Notes: generated from the sequence alone by a model not told the origin. Counted from the first letter of the stretch, positions 1-7,136 are shown. The stretch: DNA of 9,722 bases from an uncultured bacterium (GCA_913009925.1 CAJVWY010000033.1:1-9722); one strand, 5' to 3'. Numbers and translations: made by a program.

Positions 1-454
1 ATGCGGAAGTTCCCGAGCCGGAAGCGGTTTTTTCCGATTTGAAAACCATACCGTAAGTGTTCGAATACCTGCCGCCCTCGTTATCGGCCGCACCGGAGTT
101 GGTGCATGTCATATTGTTCCCATTGACTGTGCAGTTGAAATTGCATGCCTCCGCCGGACTGCATTGCAGGCCGGAAAGAATTTTCATCACGGCCGTATCG
201 CCTTTTTGACTTATGCTCACCGTAACATCGCCTGGTTTGTTCGTTGCGCCGGTCGGACAGCTGCAGATTCCGGACACAAGCGAATAGACCAGGGTTCCCT
301 GCCAGTTGCCGGAATAATCAACGGTGGCGCTGGCGGTGGTGTTTTCGCCGGTAACGGTTTCCGTAACGGAAGTGGTGTTTCCATTCTTTCCACCGCAACC
401 CGCAAGCAGCATCAGCCCTATCATCAGGATCAATGCCAGCCATAACTTTCTCAT
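1..454 (-). CDS. Cysteine-rich secreted lipoprotein, C-terminus beyond window edge
   Basis: The reading frame starts at the ATG at 454 and stays open for 151 codons to the window edge, so the 3' end is missing. The N-terminus is a lipoprotein signal peptide: MRK, a hydrophobic stretch of about 15 residues, then the lipobox LLAGC with the lipidated Cys at residue 20. A low-complexity Thr/Ser/Asn linker follows (about 22-45). The exposed part, starting near DYSGNWQG (46-53), carries six more cysteines (64, 66, 98, 104, 108, 117), an even number compatible with disulfides. A GGGGG ribosome site lies 5 bases before the ATG. It begins 23 bases after the egtD stop, so co-transcription is likely. 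Its GC content looks lower than its neighbours' (29 of 60 in bases 1-60). I do not recognise the family. A membrane-anchored extracytoplasmic role is inferred from the signal alone. Confidence 0.8.
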   Translation of the reverse strand, partial: MRKLWLALILMIGLMLLAGCGGKNGNTTSVTETVTGENTTASATVDYSGNWQGTLVYSLVSGICSCPTGATNKPGDVTVSISQKGDTAVMKILSGLQCSPAEACNFNCTVNGNNMTCTNSGAADNEGGRYSNTYGMVFKSEKTASGSGTSA

Positions 455-477
455 GGAATCCCCCTTCGGTTGGGCAG

Positions 478-1545
478 CTATCTGCGCTCCAGCAACAGCA
501 CAGCAAAGCGCTTATCGCTGTCGGTATAGATCTGCTCGGTGATGAAGTCGAAATCGGCCAGGTAGGGTACCATCTCCTCGAGCCTGAACTTGCAGCTTAT
601 CTCGGTGAGTATCTGCTCGCCGGCCTCGAGCTCGAACACCCGGTCGAACGGTTCGATGTAGATACTCTGGGCGCGTTGGAAGCGGGCGTAAATCTCCACC
701 CGTGAACACTCCCGGTTGAAGGCCGCCACATGCTGGATGGCATCGGTGGCGATAGCCGACCCCAGTTCCCGGTTCATCCGTGCGAACAGGTTGCGGGTGA
801 AAGCCTCGCTCCAGCCGGCGGCGTCGTTGTAGGCGGCGTCGATGGTGGCTGCATCCTCGTTGATATCCAGCCCCAGCAGGCAGTAGTCTCCGGAAGACAG
901 GTTGGCGGCGACCCGCTCCCAGAAATCCAGCGACTCCGCTTCGTTGAGGTTTCCCAGGGTGCTCCCCAGGAACAGCAGCATGGCGGGGGAGTGCTCCCTG
1001 AAGATGGGGAAGGCCCCGTCGTAGGTGCTGTTGAGCGGCGCCACCTGTACATCCGGAAGGCTGGCGGCAAGCTCTTCCCGGGCATGCTCCAGGATGGAAC
1101 TGCTGATATCCACCGGTGTATAGCAGGCGTTGCCGTACAGCTCACAGTAGGCATCCAGCAACAGGCCGGTTTTGATGGAGCTGCCCGATCCCAGTTCGAT
1201 AAGGGTGATGCTGCCGGTGCGCAGAGCGATGTCCAGCCCTACCGCCGCCAGGATGGCCCCCTCGGTGCGGGTAAGGTAATACTCCGGTTGTTCACAGATA
1301 CGCTCGAAGATATGGCTGCCGGCGGCGTCGTAAAGGTAACGGCAGTCAAGCCAGCGCGGCGAATCGTCCAGGCCCCTGGCAACGGAATGGGCGAACTCCA
1401 GGGAATCGCCGGTGGCGGTCCGGTCCCGGCCTTCCAGGGCGTAGGAGGTGCGGTGGGCCGAACAGGCAGCCATCGCCGCCACGGTCTCATGATAGGATGC
1501 GGTGCCGACCGCAACCACCGGCGGATTCCGGTTTCCTCCAGCCAT
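478..1545 (-). CDS. egtD: L-histidine N-alpha-trimethyltransferase EgtD (hercynine synthase)
   Basis: EgtD transfers three methyl groups from SAM to the alpha-amino group of histidine, giving hercynine (trimethylhistidine), the first step of ergothioneine synthesis in the cytoplasm. Visible family marks are EYYLTRTE (88-95), SAM motif I ELGSGSSIKT (117-126), VDIS (145-148), FLGSTLGNL (192-200, with Asn199 where the family has its substrate-binding Asn), LGLDIN (224-229) and EISCKF (315-320, with the Glu-x-Ser pair that binds the substrate amine). At 355 residues it is about 30 longer than usual EgtD; the extra is a poorly recognisable N-terminal segment of about 45 residues. The ATG at 1545 is preceded by AAAGGGGA, so I keep this start. 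It lies 79 bases downstream of the fusion sulfur transferase on the same strand, with no clear terminator between, which fits a two-gene ergothioneine operon. The residue equivalences are from memory of the mycobacterial enzyme. Confidence 0.93.
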   Translation of the reverse strand: MAGGNRNPPVVAVGTASYHETVAAMAACSAHRTSYALEGRDRTATGDSLEFAHSVARGLDDSPRWLDCRYLYDAAGSHIFERICEQPEYYLTRTEGAILAAVGLDIALRTGSITLIELGSGSSIKTGLLLDAYCELYGNACYTPVDISSSILEHAREELAASLPDVQVAPLNSTYDGAFPIFREHSPAMLLFLGSTLGNLNEAESLDFWERVAANLSSGDYCLLGLDINEDAATIDAAYNDAAGWSEAFTRNLFARMNRELGSAIATDAIQHVAAFNRECSRVEIYARFQRAQSIYIEPFDRVFELEAGEQILTEISCKFRLEEMVPYLADFDFITEQIYTDSDKRFAVLLLERR

Positions 1546-1565
1546 AACAGTTCCCCTTTACTGTT
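1546..1565 (-). promoter_or_regulatory. egtD ribosome-binding site inside a small inverted repeat
   Basis: Read on the minus strand, AACAGT and ACTGTT form perfect 6-base arms around an 8-base loop AAAGGGGA, which is the Shine-Dalgarno sequence of egtD. The second arm abuts the ATG. The predicted hairpin would present the ribosome site in its loop. Whether it regulates anything is inference; it may simply be chance. Confidence 0.4.
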
Positions 1566-1624
1566 CCATCCCACCTATGCTATCACTTGTGAAGCCACGC
1601 CTGCCATAAGAAGTCGCGGCCCTC

Positions 1625-4600
1625 TCACCTGCAGGGGATGAAGCGGATGGCGTTTATCGATTCGCTTATTACCTCCCGGAAGGCGGCCAGCGCGGTGTCT
1701 ATGTCCGCCTCGCTGCTCTCGTGGCTCAGGGACAGCCTGATGGAACAGTGGGCATCCTCGTCGCTGAGCCCCAGCGCCAGCAGGGCGTGAGAAGGGTCCG
1801 GTGAGCCCGACTTGCAGGCCGAGCCCGAGGAGATGGCGATGCCCTTGCGGTCCATTCTCAGCACCAGCGATTCACCGCGCATGCCGGGAAGAACCATGTT
1901 GAGCGTATTGGGAAGGCGCCGCTCGCGGTCTCCGTTCAGGCGGGCGTCTTCCATCAGGCCGGCCAGGCTCTCCTGAAGACGGTCACGCAGCTTTGCCACC
2001 GCCGCCATTTGCGGCAGCCGCTTGACTGCCAGGTTCGCCGCCATGGCGAAGCCGATGATGCCGGCCACGTTTTCTGTACCGGCACGGCGGCCGCCTTCCT
2101 GGCTGCCGCCGTCGATGAGGGGCGCCAACTCCATGCCCTTGCGCATGAACAGCGCTCCCACCCCTTTGGGACCGTGGAGCTTGTGCGCCGATACCGAGAG
2201 CAGATCGACTCCCAGTTCCTCCACGTCGATCGGCACCTTGCCGAAAGCCTGGACGGCATCGGTATGGAAAGGGACGCCGTGTTCATGCGCCACCGCCGCC
2301 AGTTCGGCGATGGGTTGGATGGTGCCCACCTCGTTATTGGCCATCATGATGGATACCAGGATGGTGTCATCGCCGATGGCCGCGTCCAGGTCCGCCGGTT
2401 TCACCACCCCCTGCGGTCCCACCGGCAGGTAGGTGACCTCGCAGCCCTGCTCCTGGAGGGCTGCGCATGATTTGAGCACGGCCGGGTGTTCGAAGATGGT
2501 GGTGACGATATGGCGCTTGCCATGGCGCCCGTCCCTGGCCGCGGCCAGGGCCACGCCCTTGAGCGCCTGGTTGTCGGCTTCGGAGCCGCAGCCGGTGAAT
2601 ACCAGCCGTCGCGCCGTACAGCCCAGCGCCCGGGCGATCACCCGCCTGGCGGCCTCCAGATCCTCACGTACGCCGGCGCCGGTATCATGGATGCTGGAGG
2701 GGTTGCCGTAACGTTCCTCCAGGTAGGGAAGCATGGCCGCTACCACTTCCGGATCCAGGGGGGTAGTGGCGTTGTGGTCCAGGTAGATGCTGGGATGCGG
2801 CGCCCGGGGTTTGACCGGGATGGGAGCGGCCTGGCGGAGCGCCTGGTCTTCCCGGTCGTGCTCCGGGACTGCCGCAGCGCCCTTCACCGGCCGAACCTCA
2901 CAGAGCAGCGCCTTGTAAACCGGAAAGCCGGAGACGGGGTCGTAGCGTTCCAGGTCGGTGAGCTCGTTTACGTTGCATTTACGCCAGGTCTCGGGGCCCA
3001 CGGGCCCACCACCGCCCATATTGCAATCGATGGCGCCCGGGGCGATGTCACCGCTGACCCTGGCGCGAAAACCCAGGCTGCCCCGGGAAGTCTCCACCAT
3101 CACCTCGTCGCCCTCGCTGATGCCGCGCCGGGCGGCGTCCAGATCGTTCATAAGCACCTGGGGCTCCGGGGCCTCAGCCGCCAGCCCCTCTATCCCATGG
3201 TGCTGAGAACGGAAATCCGTGGTGGTTCGCGCCCCCGAGTTGAAGACAAGGGGATACTGTTCCGCCGCCTCCGGCTGCGAGACCGGTCCCTCTCCGGGCT
3301 CGGTGTACACCGGCAGGGGGTTGTAGCCGTGCTCCTCGAGAATGGAGGAGGCGATCTCGAACTTGCCCGAAGGGGTATCGAAGCCCGGCTTCCCGTCGGC
3401 CCTCAGGAGCCCCTTCTGCCACTTCTTGTACTGCATCATTACTGGGGAGATGCTCACCGCGCCGCCGGCCTCGCGCACATCCGCAGGGGTGAAGCCCGAT
3501 CCCTCCAGAACCCGCTCCAGCAGCTCTTCCTCCGACTGGGGGTAGAGTTCCCCGTAGCCCAGCCGCCGGGCCAGCTCTCCCAGGATGAGCAGGTCGTTGC
3601 GTGACTCTCCCACCGGTTCCAGCAGCCGTTCCCGGATGCGGAACATGGAGCCGTAGGTCATATAGGAAGTGTTCTCATAGCCGGTGGTGGCGGGCAGGAC
3701 GATGTCGGCATAGGCCGCATCGGCGGTAAGCTGGCGGTCGACAGTCACCAGGAAATCCAGCTGGTCCAGCGTCCGGCGCCACATCTCAGGCTGGGGCCAG
3801 GCGGTGATGATGGAGCCACCCAGCACTATCAGTGACTTGATGGGATAGGGGCGCCCCGCCAGTACCGACTCCGGCAGGGAGATGGCGTGGGACTCGCCGC
3901 GGTACTGGCTGTAGACAGGGAAACGGTCACGGCCGATGGCCTTGCCCGGGTTCGGGTTGGCCACCAGGCGGTCCTTGTTTAAGGGGAAGACGTTCTCCCG
4001 CATGCGGAAGACGCGGCCGCCGGGCACATCCAGCTGCCCCGCCAGGGCCCAGAGCACCATGGTGGCGCGGATAGCCTGGACACCGCTGTCCGAGTACTCC
4101 AGGCCGGAGTACATCACCGGGCTGGCGCCACGGGCGCCCGCTATACGGCGCGCCAGCGAGCGGATGGTCTCCGCCGGTACCCAGGTAGTCTCCTCCACGG
4201 CCTCCGGCCGGAAGTGTTGCGTGTAGTTGGCCAGCTCCTCAAAGCCCACGGTCCAGTTGTCCACGAACTCCTCGTCATAAAGCTCTTCCTCTATCAGCAC
4301 CTGTATCATGCTGAGCGCCAGGGCGCCGTCGCTGCCGGGCCTGACCGGGACCCATTGGCCGCCGGCGTCGCGGCAGGTACCGTTGCGCCGTGGATCGATA
4401 ACTACCACCTCGGCGCCGCGCTCGCGTGCCGCCAGTATCTGGTAATGGGCCATGGGCGGCGAGTCGGTGGCGGGATTGGCGCCCCACACCACGATGAGCT
4501 CGGCGTTCTCGATATCCGAATCCATATCGATGAGCATGCCGCCCATGGTCACGTGGGGGGCTATCATGGCAAAGGAGACGTAACAGAGGGCGCCGACGCC

Positions 4601-5047
4601 GAAGGTGTTGGGCGACCCGAAGGGGAACAGCACGCTGGAGGCCGAGGAGACAGCCGTATCCGCCGGCTGGTATACATCGCATAACGCAAGGTCGAAGCTG
4701 CCGCGTCCGGTATAGATGCCGGCGGCCTCGGGACCGTGAAGCTTCCGGGTCCGTTGGAGCCCTTCTGTTATCTCGCCAAAGGCGTCGTCCCAGCTGACAG
4801 GCTCGAAGTCGTAGGTTCCCTTGCGTCCTTTTCGCTTTAAGGGATGGCGCAAGCGGTGCCGGGAATACACCATCTCCGGTGAATGCCGCCCCAGTTTACA
4901 TATCATCCCCAGAGGATGGCTGTCCTGGGCCCGTACCGCCACCAGTTCTCCATTCTCCAGCGTCGCCGTCACCCAGCAGCCGGCGGGACAGATGCCGCAG
5001 ACCGTATCCTGGTCTTTAAACCCGGTTGTATTTTGGTCGCCGGTCAA
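1625..5047 (-). CDS. Metallopterin-dependent ergothioneine synthase: Mo/W-bispterin oxidoreductase fused to cysteine desulfurase
   Basis: This 1140-residue fusion is predicted to move sulfur from cysteine onto C2 of the hercynine imidazole, making ergothioneine without O2. The N-terminal module (about 10-717) is a DMSO-reductase-superfamily protein. It has four [4Fe-4S] cysteines in CGICPAGC plus KLG context (17, 20, 24, 50), a main pterin-binding region (about 62-490), and a C-terminal pterin dinucleotide-binding domain (about 597-717). Cys155 in GVGALCYVSF is the likely metal ligand by position. No twin-arginine signal is present, so it is cytoplasmic. After a linker (718-752), the C-terminal module (753-1130) is a full class V cysteine desulfurase: YLDHNATTP (755-763), PLP-stacking His854, Asn905, Asp930 and Gln933, Schiff-base Lys956 in SAHKLHGPKG, and the persulfide Cys1078 in SSGSACKSG. 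The TTG start at 5047 has a strong AAAGGAG 6 bases upstream. The same architecture is known for the Caldithrix abyssi MES, related to acetylene hydratase. The egtD neighbour supports the call. The less likely alternative is a formate-dehydrogenase-like enzyme carrying its own sulfur donor. Confidence 0.9.
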   Translation of the reverse strand: MTGDQNTTGFKDQDTVCGICPAGCWVTATLENGELVAVRAQDSHPLGMICKLGRHSPEMVYSRHRLRHPLKRKGRKGTYDFEPVSWDDAFGEITEGLQRTRKLHGPEAAGIYTGRGSFDLALCDVYQPADTAVSSASSVLFPFGSPNTFGVGALCYVSFAMIAPHVTMGGMLIDMDSDIENAELIVVWGANPATDSPPMAHYQILAARERGAEVVVIDPRRNGTCRDAGGQWVPVRPGSDGALALSMIQVLIEEELYDEEFVDNWTVGFEELANYTQHFRPEAVEETTWVPAETIRSLARRIAGARGASPVMYSGLEYSDSGVQAIRATMVLWALAGQLDVPGGRVFRMRENVFPLNKDRLVANPNPGKAIGRDRFPVYSQYRGESHAISLPESVLAGRPYPIKSLIVLGGSIITAWPQPEMWRRTLDQLDFLVTVDRQLTADAAYADIVLPATTGYENTSYMTYGSMFRIRERLLEPVGESRNDLLILGELARRLGYGELYPQSEEELLERVLEGSGFTPADVREAGGAVSISPVMMQYKKWQKGLLRADGKPGFDTPSGKFEIASSILEEHGYNPLPVYTEPGEGPVSQPEAAEQYPLVFNSGARTTTDFRSQHHGIEGLAAEAPEPQVLMNDLDAARRGISEGDEVMVETSRGSLGFRARVSGDIAPGAIDCNMGGGGPVGPETWRKCNVNELTDLERYDPVSGFPVYKALLCEVRPVKGAAAVPEHDREDQALRQAAPIPVKPRAPHPSIYLDHNATTPLDPEVVAAMLPYLEERYGNPSSIHDTGAGVREDLEAARRVIARALGCTARRLVFTGCGSEADNQALKGVALAAARDGRHGKRHIVTTIFEHPAVLKSCAALQEQGCEVTYLPVGPQGVVKPADLDAAIGDDTILVSIMMANNEVGTIQPIAELAAVAHEHGVPFHTDAVQAFGKVPIDVEELGVDLLSVSAHKLHGPKGVGALFMRKGMELAPLIDGGSQEGGRRAGTENVAGIIGFAMAANLAVKRLPQMAAVAKLRDRLQESLAGLMEDARLNGDRERRLPNTLNMVLPGMRGESLVLRMDRKGIAISSGSACKSGSPDPSHALLALGLSDEDAHCSIRLSLSHESSEADIDTALAAFREVISESINAIRFIPCR

Positions 5048-5060
5048 AAAGCGCTCCTTT
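5048..5060 (-). promoter_or_regulatory. Shine-Dalgarno that fixes the TTG start of the synthase
   Basis: On the minus strand AAAGGAG (5054-5060) stands 6 bases before TTG (5047-5045). No in-frame ATG is as well placed: the nearby upstream ATG is in another frame and the first iron-sulfur cysteine is already at residue 17. The TTG is therefore the best start. Confidence 0.75.
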
Positions 5061-5080
5061 GCCGTCCATCGGGAAAAGAC

Positions 5081-5157
5081 ATTTTATCTTAGCATTATTG
5101 TTTGAGTTTATTCCCGCAAGGGATGCGGCTAAACGATATGATTAGCCGGTAAGCATC
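5081..5157. promoter_or_regulatory. Divergent promoter region with nested inverted repeat (candidate operator)
   Basis: The 131 bases between the two divergent TTG-started genes hold an AT-rich tract (5081-5112) next to a dyad. The core is CGGCTAA (5126-5132) and TTAGCCG (5142-5148) with a 9-base spacer. Outer arms GATGC (5122-5126) and GCATC (5153-5157) are also complementary, and a third small dyad, CCGCA/TGCGG (5114-5118, 5124-5128), overlaps. A plus-strand TATGAT (5137-5142) sits in the core and could be a -10 element. No good -35 is visible; on the minus strand TAAGAT (5091-5086) is a weak -10 candidate. Repressor binding here could control both directions. The dyads are seen; the promoter and operator roles are inferred. 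Confidence 0.5.
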
Positions 5158-5178
5158 GGCGGTCAGGGCGGGGGAAGT

Positions 5179-6816
5179 TTGAGCGATTCCGAAGAAAAAG
5201 TCACTTGCGACATGCCACCATACGGTGTGGCGACGGGCGGCAAGGCCGCCAGCGAACTCTCCGGCCCCGGGGAGACGGGCGCCACCGGACGCTGGGTGCT
5301 GTTCGCTACCATCCTGGCGTCCAGTATGGTCTTCATCGACAGCTCGGTACTGAGCGTGGCCCTGCCGGCACTGCAGGCCGACCTGGAAGCCAGCGGCGCG
5401 CAGCTCCTCTGGATAATGAACGCCTATCTGGTGATGCTGGCGGCATTCATCCTGGTGGGCGGCTCCGCCGGCGACGTACTGGGTCGCCGGCGGGTCTTCA
5501 TGACCGGCATATCCCTGTTCCTGGCCGGTTCGCTGTCGGCAGGGTTGGCCCCGGACGCAAGCTTGCTCATCGGCGCCAGGGTCATTCAGGGCATCGGCGG
5601 CGCCTTGATGATACCGGGGAGCCTGTCCATAATTACAGCCTTCTTCAGCGATGACCGGCGAGGCCGCGCCATCGGCACCTGGGCGGCGGTAACGGCGGCG
5701 GTCACCGTGTTTGGTCCGCTCGTCGGCGGCGCCCTGGCACAGGCGGGCCTCTGGCGCGTAGTGTTCCTGGTGAACATCCCCATCGGCATCGTCGCCCTGC
5801 TGGTGCTGTATTACCGGGTGCCCGAGAGCCGGGATGAGGCTTCGGACCGGCGTATCGATTACCCCGGGGCGCTGCTGATGGCGGTGGGCCTGGCCTGTGT
5901 CACCTATGGTTTCCTCTCGGCGCCGGGGTTGGACTTCCATCACCCCCGGGTAAGCGTCACACTGGCCGCGGGCTTTTTCTGCCTGGTGCTGTTCATTGTC
6001 GTGGAGGTAAAGAGCAGTCAGCCGATGGTGCCGCTGCGTATTTTCAGGAACAAGGTATTCAGCGGCGCCAACCTGATAACGCTGTTCCTGTACGGCGCTC
6101 TCAGTGTGGTCGTCTTTTTCCTGGCGCTCAACCTGGTGCAGATACAGGGTTACAGCCCCCTGATCGCCGGTCTCACCTTCCTGCCCTTCGCCATAATGCT
6201 GGCGTCGCTTTCGCGCTGGGCCGGCAGCCTGGCCGACAGGATCGGCGCCAGGCTGCCGATCGTTATCGGTACGCTGGTGACGGCGGCGGCGCTACTGCAA
6301 ATGTCTACCATCGGCGTAACCCGCGGCCCTTCTGATTTCTGGACCACTTTCTTCCCCGGGGTATTACTTTTCGGCATCGGCTTGGGACTTACGGTGACGC
6401 CGCTGACGACGACGGTGATGGGGGCGCTGGACACGCAGATGGTGGGCATGGCTTCCGGCATCAACAACGCTGTTTCCCGTACCGCCGGCGTATTTGCCAC
6501 CGCCATCATCGGCGCGCTGTTCATGATGGCCTTCACCGGGGCGGTGGAGGACCGCACCGCGGCTCTGGGGTTAAGCGATCAGGCCCGGCGGGACCTGCGC
6601 AAGGAGGCGGCCCGGCTGGGCGATGCTTCGGTGCCGGCGTCCGTGCCACGGGAGCAGGCCGAGCGTGTCGACCGGGATATCAAGGAAGGGTTCGTCTACG
6701 CCTTCCGGGTGGTCCTGTTCATCGCCGCCGGCATGATCCTGGTCAGCACTGTCATAGCGGCTACGATGATCGGCGATGGAGGCCGGCGGCGTGGCGGCGG
6801 CCCCGGCCGGACATGA
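5179..6816 (+). CDS. DHA2-family MFS drug/metabolite exporter (EmrB/QacA type, 14 helices)
   Basis: A 545-residue inner-membrane proton antiporter of the major facilitator superfamily. After a hydrophilic N-terminus (1-37), helix 1 carries FIDSSVLSVALP (52-63), the DHA motif with Asp54. Motif A, GDVLGRRR, is at 98-105, and the antiporter motif C region GPLVGGALAQAG at 179-190 is followed by WRVVFLVNIPIG. The length and the large number of hydrophobic segments fit the 14-helix DHA2 group, and a hydrophilic loop (about 456-505) precedes the last helix. The proposed start is TTG at 5179, with GGGGG four bases upstream; an in-frame ATG at 5212 is a possible alternative and would not change the membrane part. 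It is transcribed divergently from the ergothioneine synthase gene and shares its control region, so export of ergothioneine or a related compound is possible but unproven. The substrate cannot be read from sequence. Confidence 0.88.
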   Translation: MSDSEEKVTCDMPPYGVATGGKAASELSGPGETGATGRWVLFATILASSMVFIDSSVLSVALPALQADLEASGAQLLWIMNAYLVMLAAFILVGGSAGDVLGRRRVFMTGISLFLAGSLSAGLAPDASLLIGARVIQGIGGALMIPGSLSIITAFFSDDRRGRAIGTWAAVTAAVTVFGPLVGGALAQAGLWRVVFLVNIPIGIVALLVLYYRVPESRDEASDRRIDYPGALLMAVGLACVTYGFLSAPGLDFHHPRVSVTLAAGFFCLVLFIVVEVKSSQPMVPLRIFRNKVFSGANLITLFLYGALSVVVFFLALNLVQIQGYSPLIAGLTFLPFAIMLASLSRWAGSLADRIGARLPIVIGTLVTAAALLQMSTIGVTRGPSDFWTTFFPGVLLFGIGLGLTVTPLTTTVMGALDTQMVGMASGINNAVSRTAGVFATAIIGALFMMAFTGAVEDRTAALGLSDQARRDLRKEAARLGDASVPASVPREQAERVDRDIKEGFVYAFRVVLFIAAGMILVSTVIAATMIGDGGRRRGGGPGRT

Positions 6817-7136
6817 GCGGCATCATGGCTCAGCCGGACGATCAAAAAGACAAGGTAATCAAAGAACTTGGTAGTATAAGGAATGTAGGCCCCGTGATAG
6901 CCGGCAAGCTGTATGTGGTGGGTATCCGCTCGGCTGAGGAGGTCCTGATGGGGGACCCGGAGGCGATATACCAGGATATGCAGGAAAAGCTGGGGCCGGG
7001 TATCGACAGGTGCGTTTTGTATGTCCTCAGAGGAGCCAGAGCGGATAAGCCATGGCCACAGTGCTCAGATAGCAGGATCGGCCAGGGGCCGGGACCGGAC
7101 GGGAGGCGCTGGCTGTCTGGCTGGCGCCCAGGATAG
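6813..7136 (+). CDS. Small helix-hairpin-helix protein, Cdd1 (pathogenicity locus) family-like
   Basis: A 107-residue protein whose ATG overlaps the exporter stop as ATGA, indicating translational coupling. Residues 16-40 contain a helix-hairpin-helix (IRNVGPVIAGKLYVVGI), the type that binds DNA without sequence specificity. The later GDPEAIYQDM (47-56) and DRCVLYVLRGA (65-75) match the Cdd1 family pattern; TfoX C-terminal domains are similar. After residue 75 the protein becomes rich in Gly, Arg and Pro and no longer resembles the family tail. The other two frames do not supply the missing tail, so a simple frameshift is not evident. A second ATG at 6825 would give a slightly shorter product. 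Cdd1 function is not established; the link to the exporter is positional. Confidence 0.65.
   Translation: MSGIMAQPDDQKDKVIKELGSIRNVGPVIAGKLYVVGIRSAEEVLMGDPEAIYQDMQEKLGPGIDRCVLYVLRGARADKPWPQCSDSRIGQGPGPDGRRWLSGWRPG

Noticed and set aside
1625..2790. Possibility that the desulfurase is a separate gene joined by a missed stop or frameshift
   Set aside because: The frame is continuous through the linker (about residues 718-752) with no obvious start and ribosome site at the junction, and this fusion is a known architecture.
2486..3604. Plus-strand open frame of 372 codons inside the synthase gene
   Set aside because: It lies opposite the junction of the two synthase modules, where the minus-strand frame is conserved in both halves. 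The translation has no family features.
1625..5047. Formate dehydrogenase or nitrate reductase as the function
   Set aside because: There is no selenocysteine codon at the metal-ligand position and no Tat signal. No electron-transfer subunit gene lies nearby, and the fused desulfurase with egtD beside it fits ergothioneine synthesis better.
5095..5943. Long open frame on the minus strand (282 codons) opposite the exporter
   Set aside because: It is antisense to a clear 14-helix MFS gene, its composition is rich in Gln, His, Arg and Gly as expected of GC-rich shadows, and it crosses the divergent control region.
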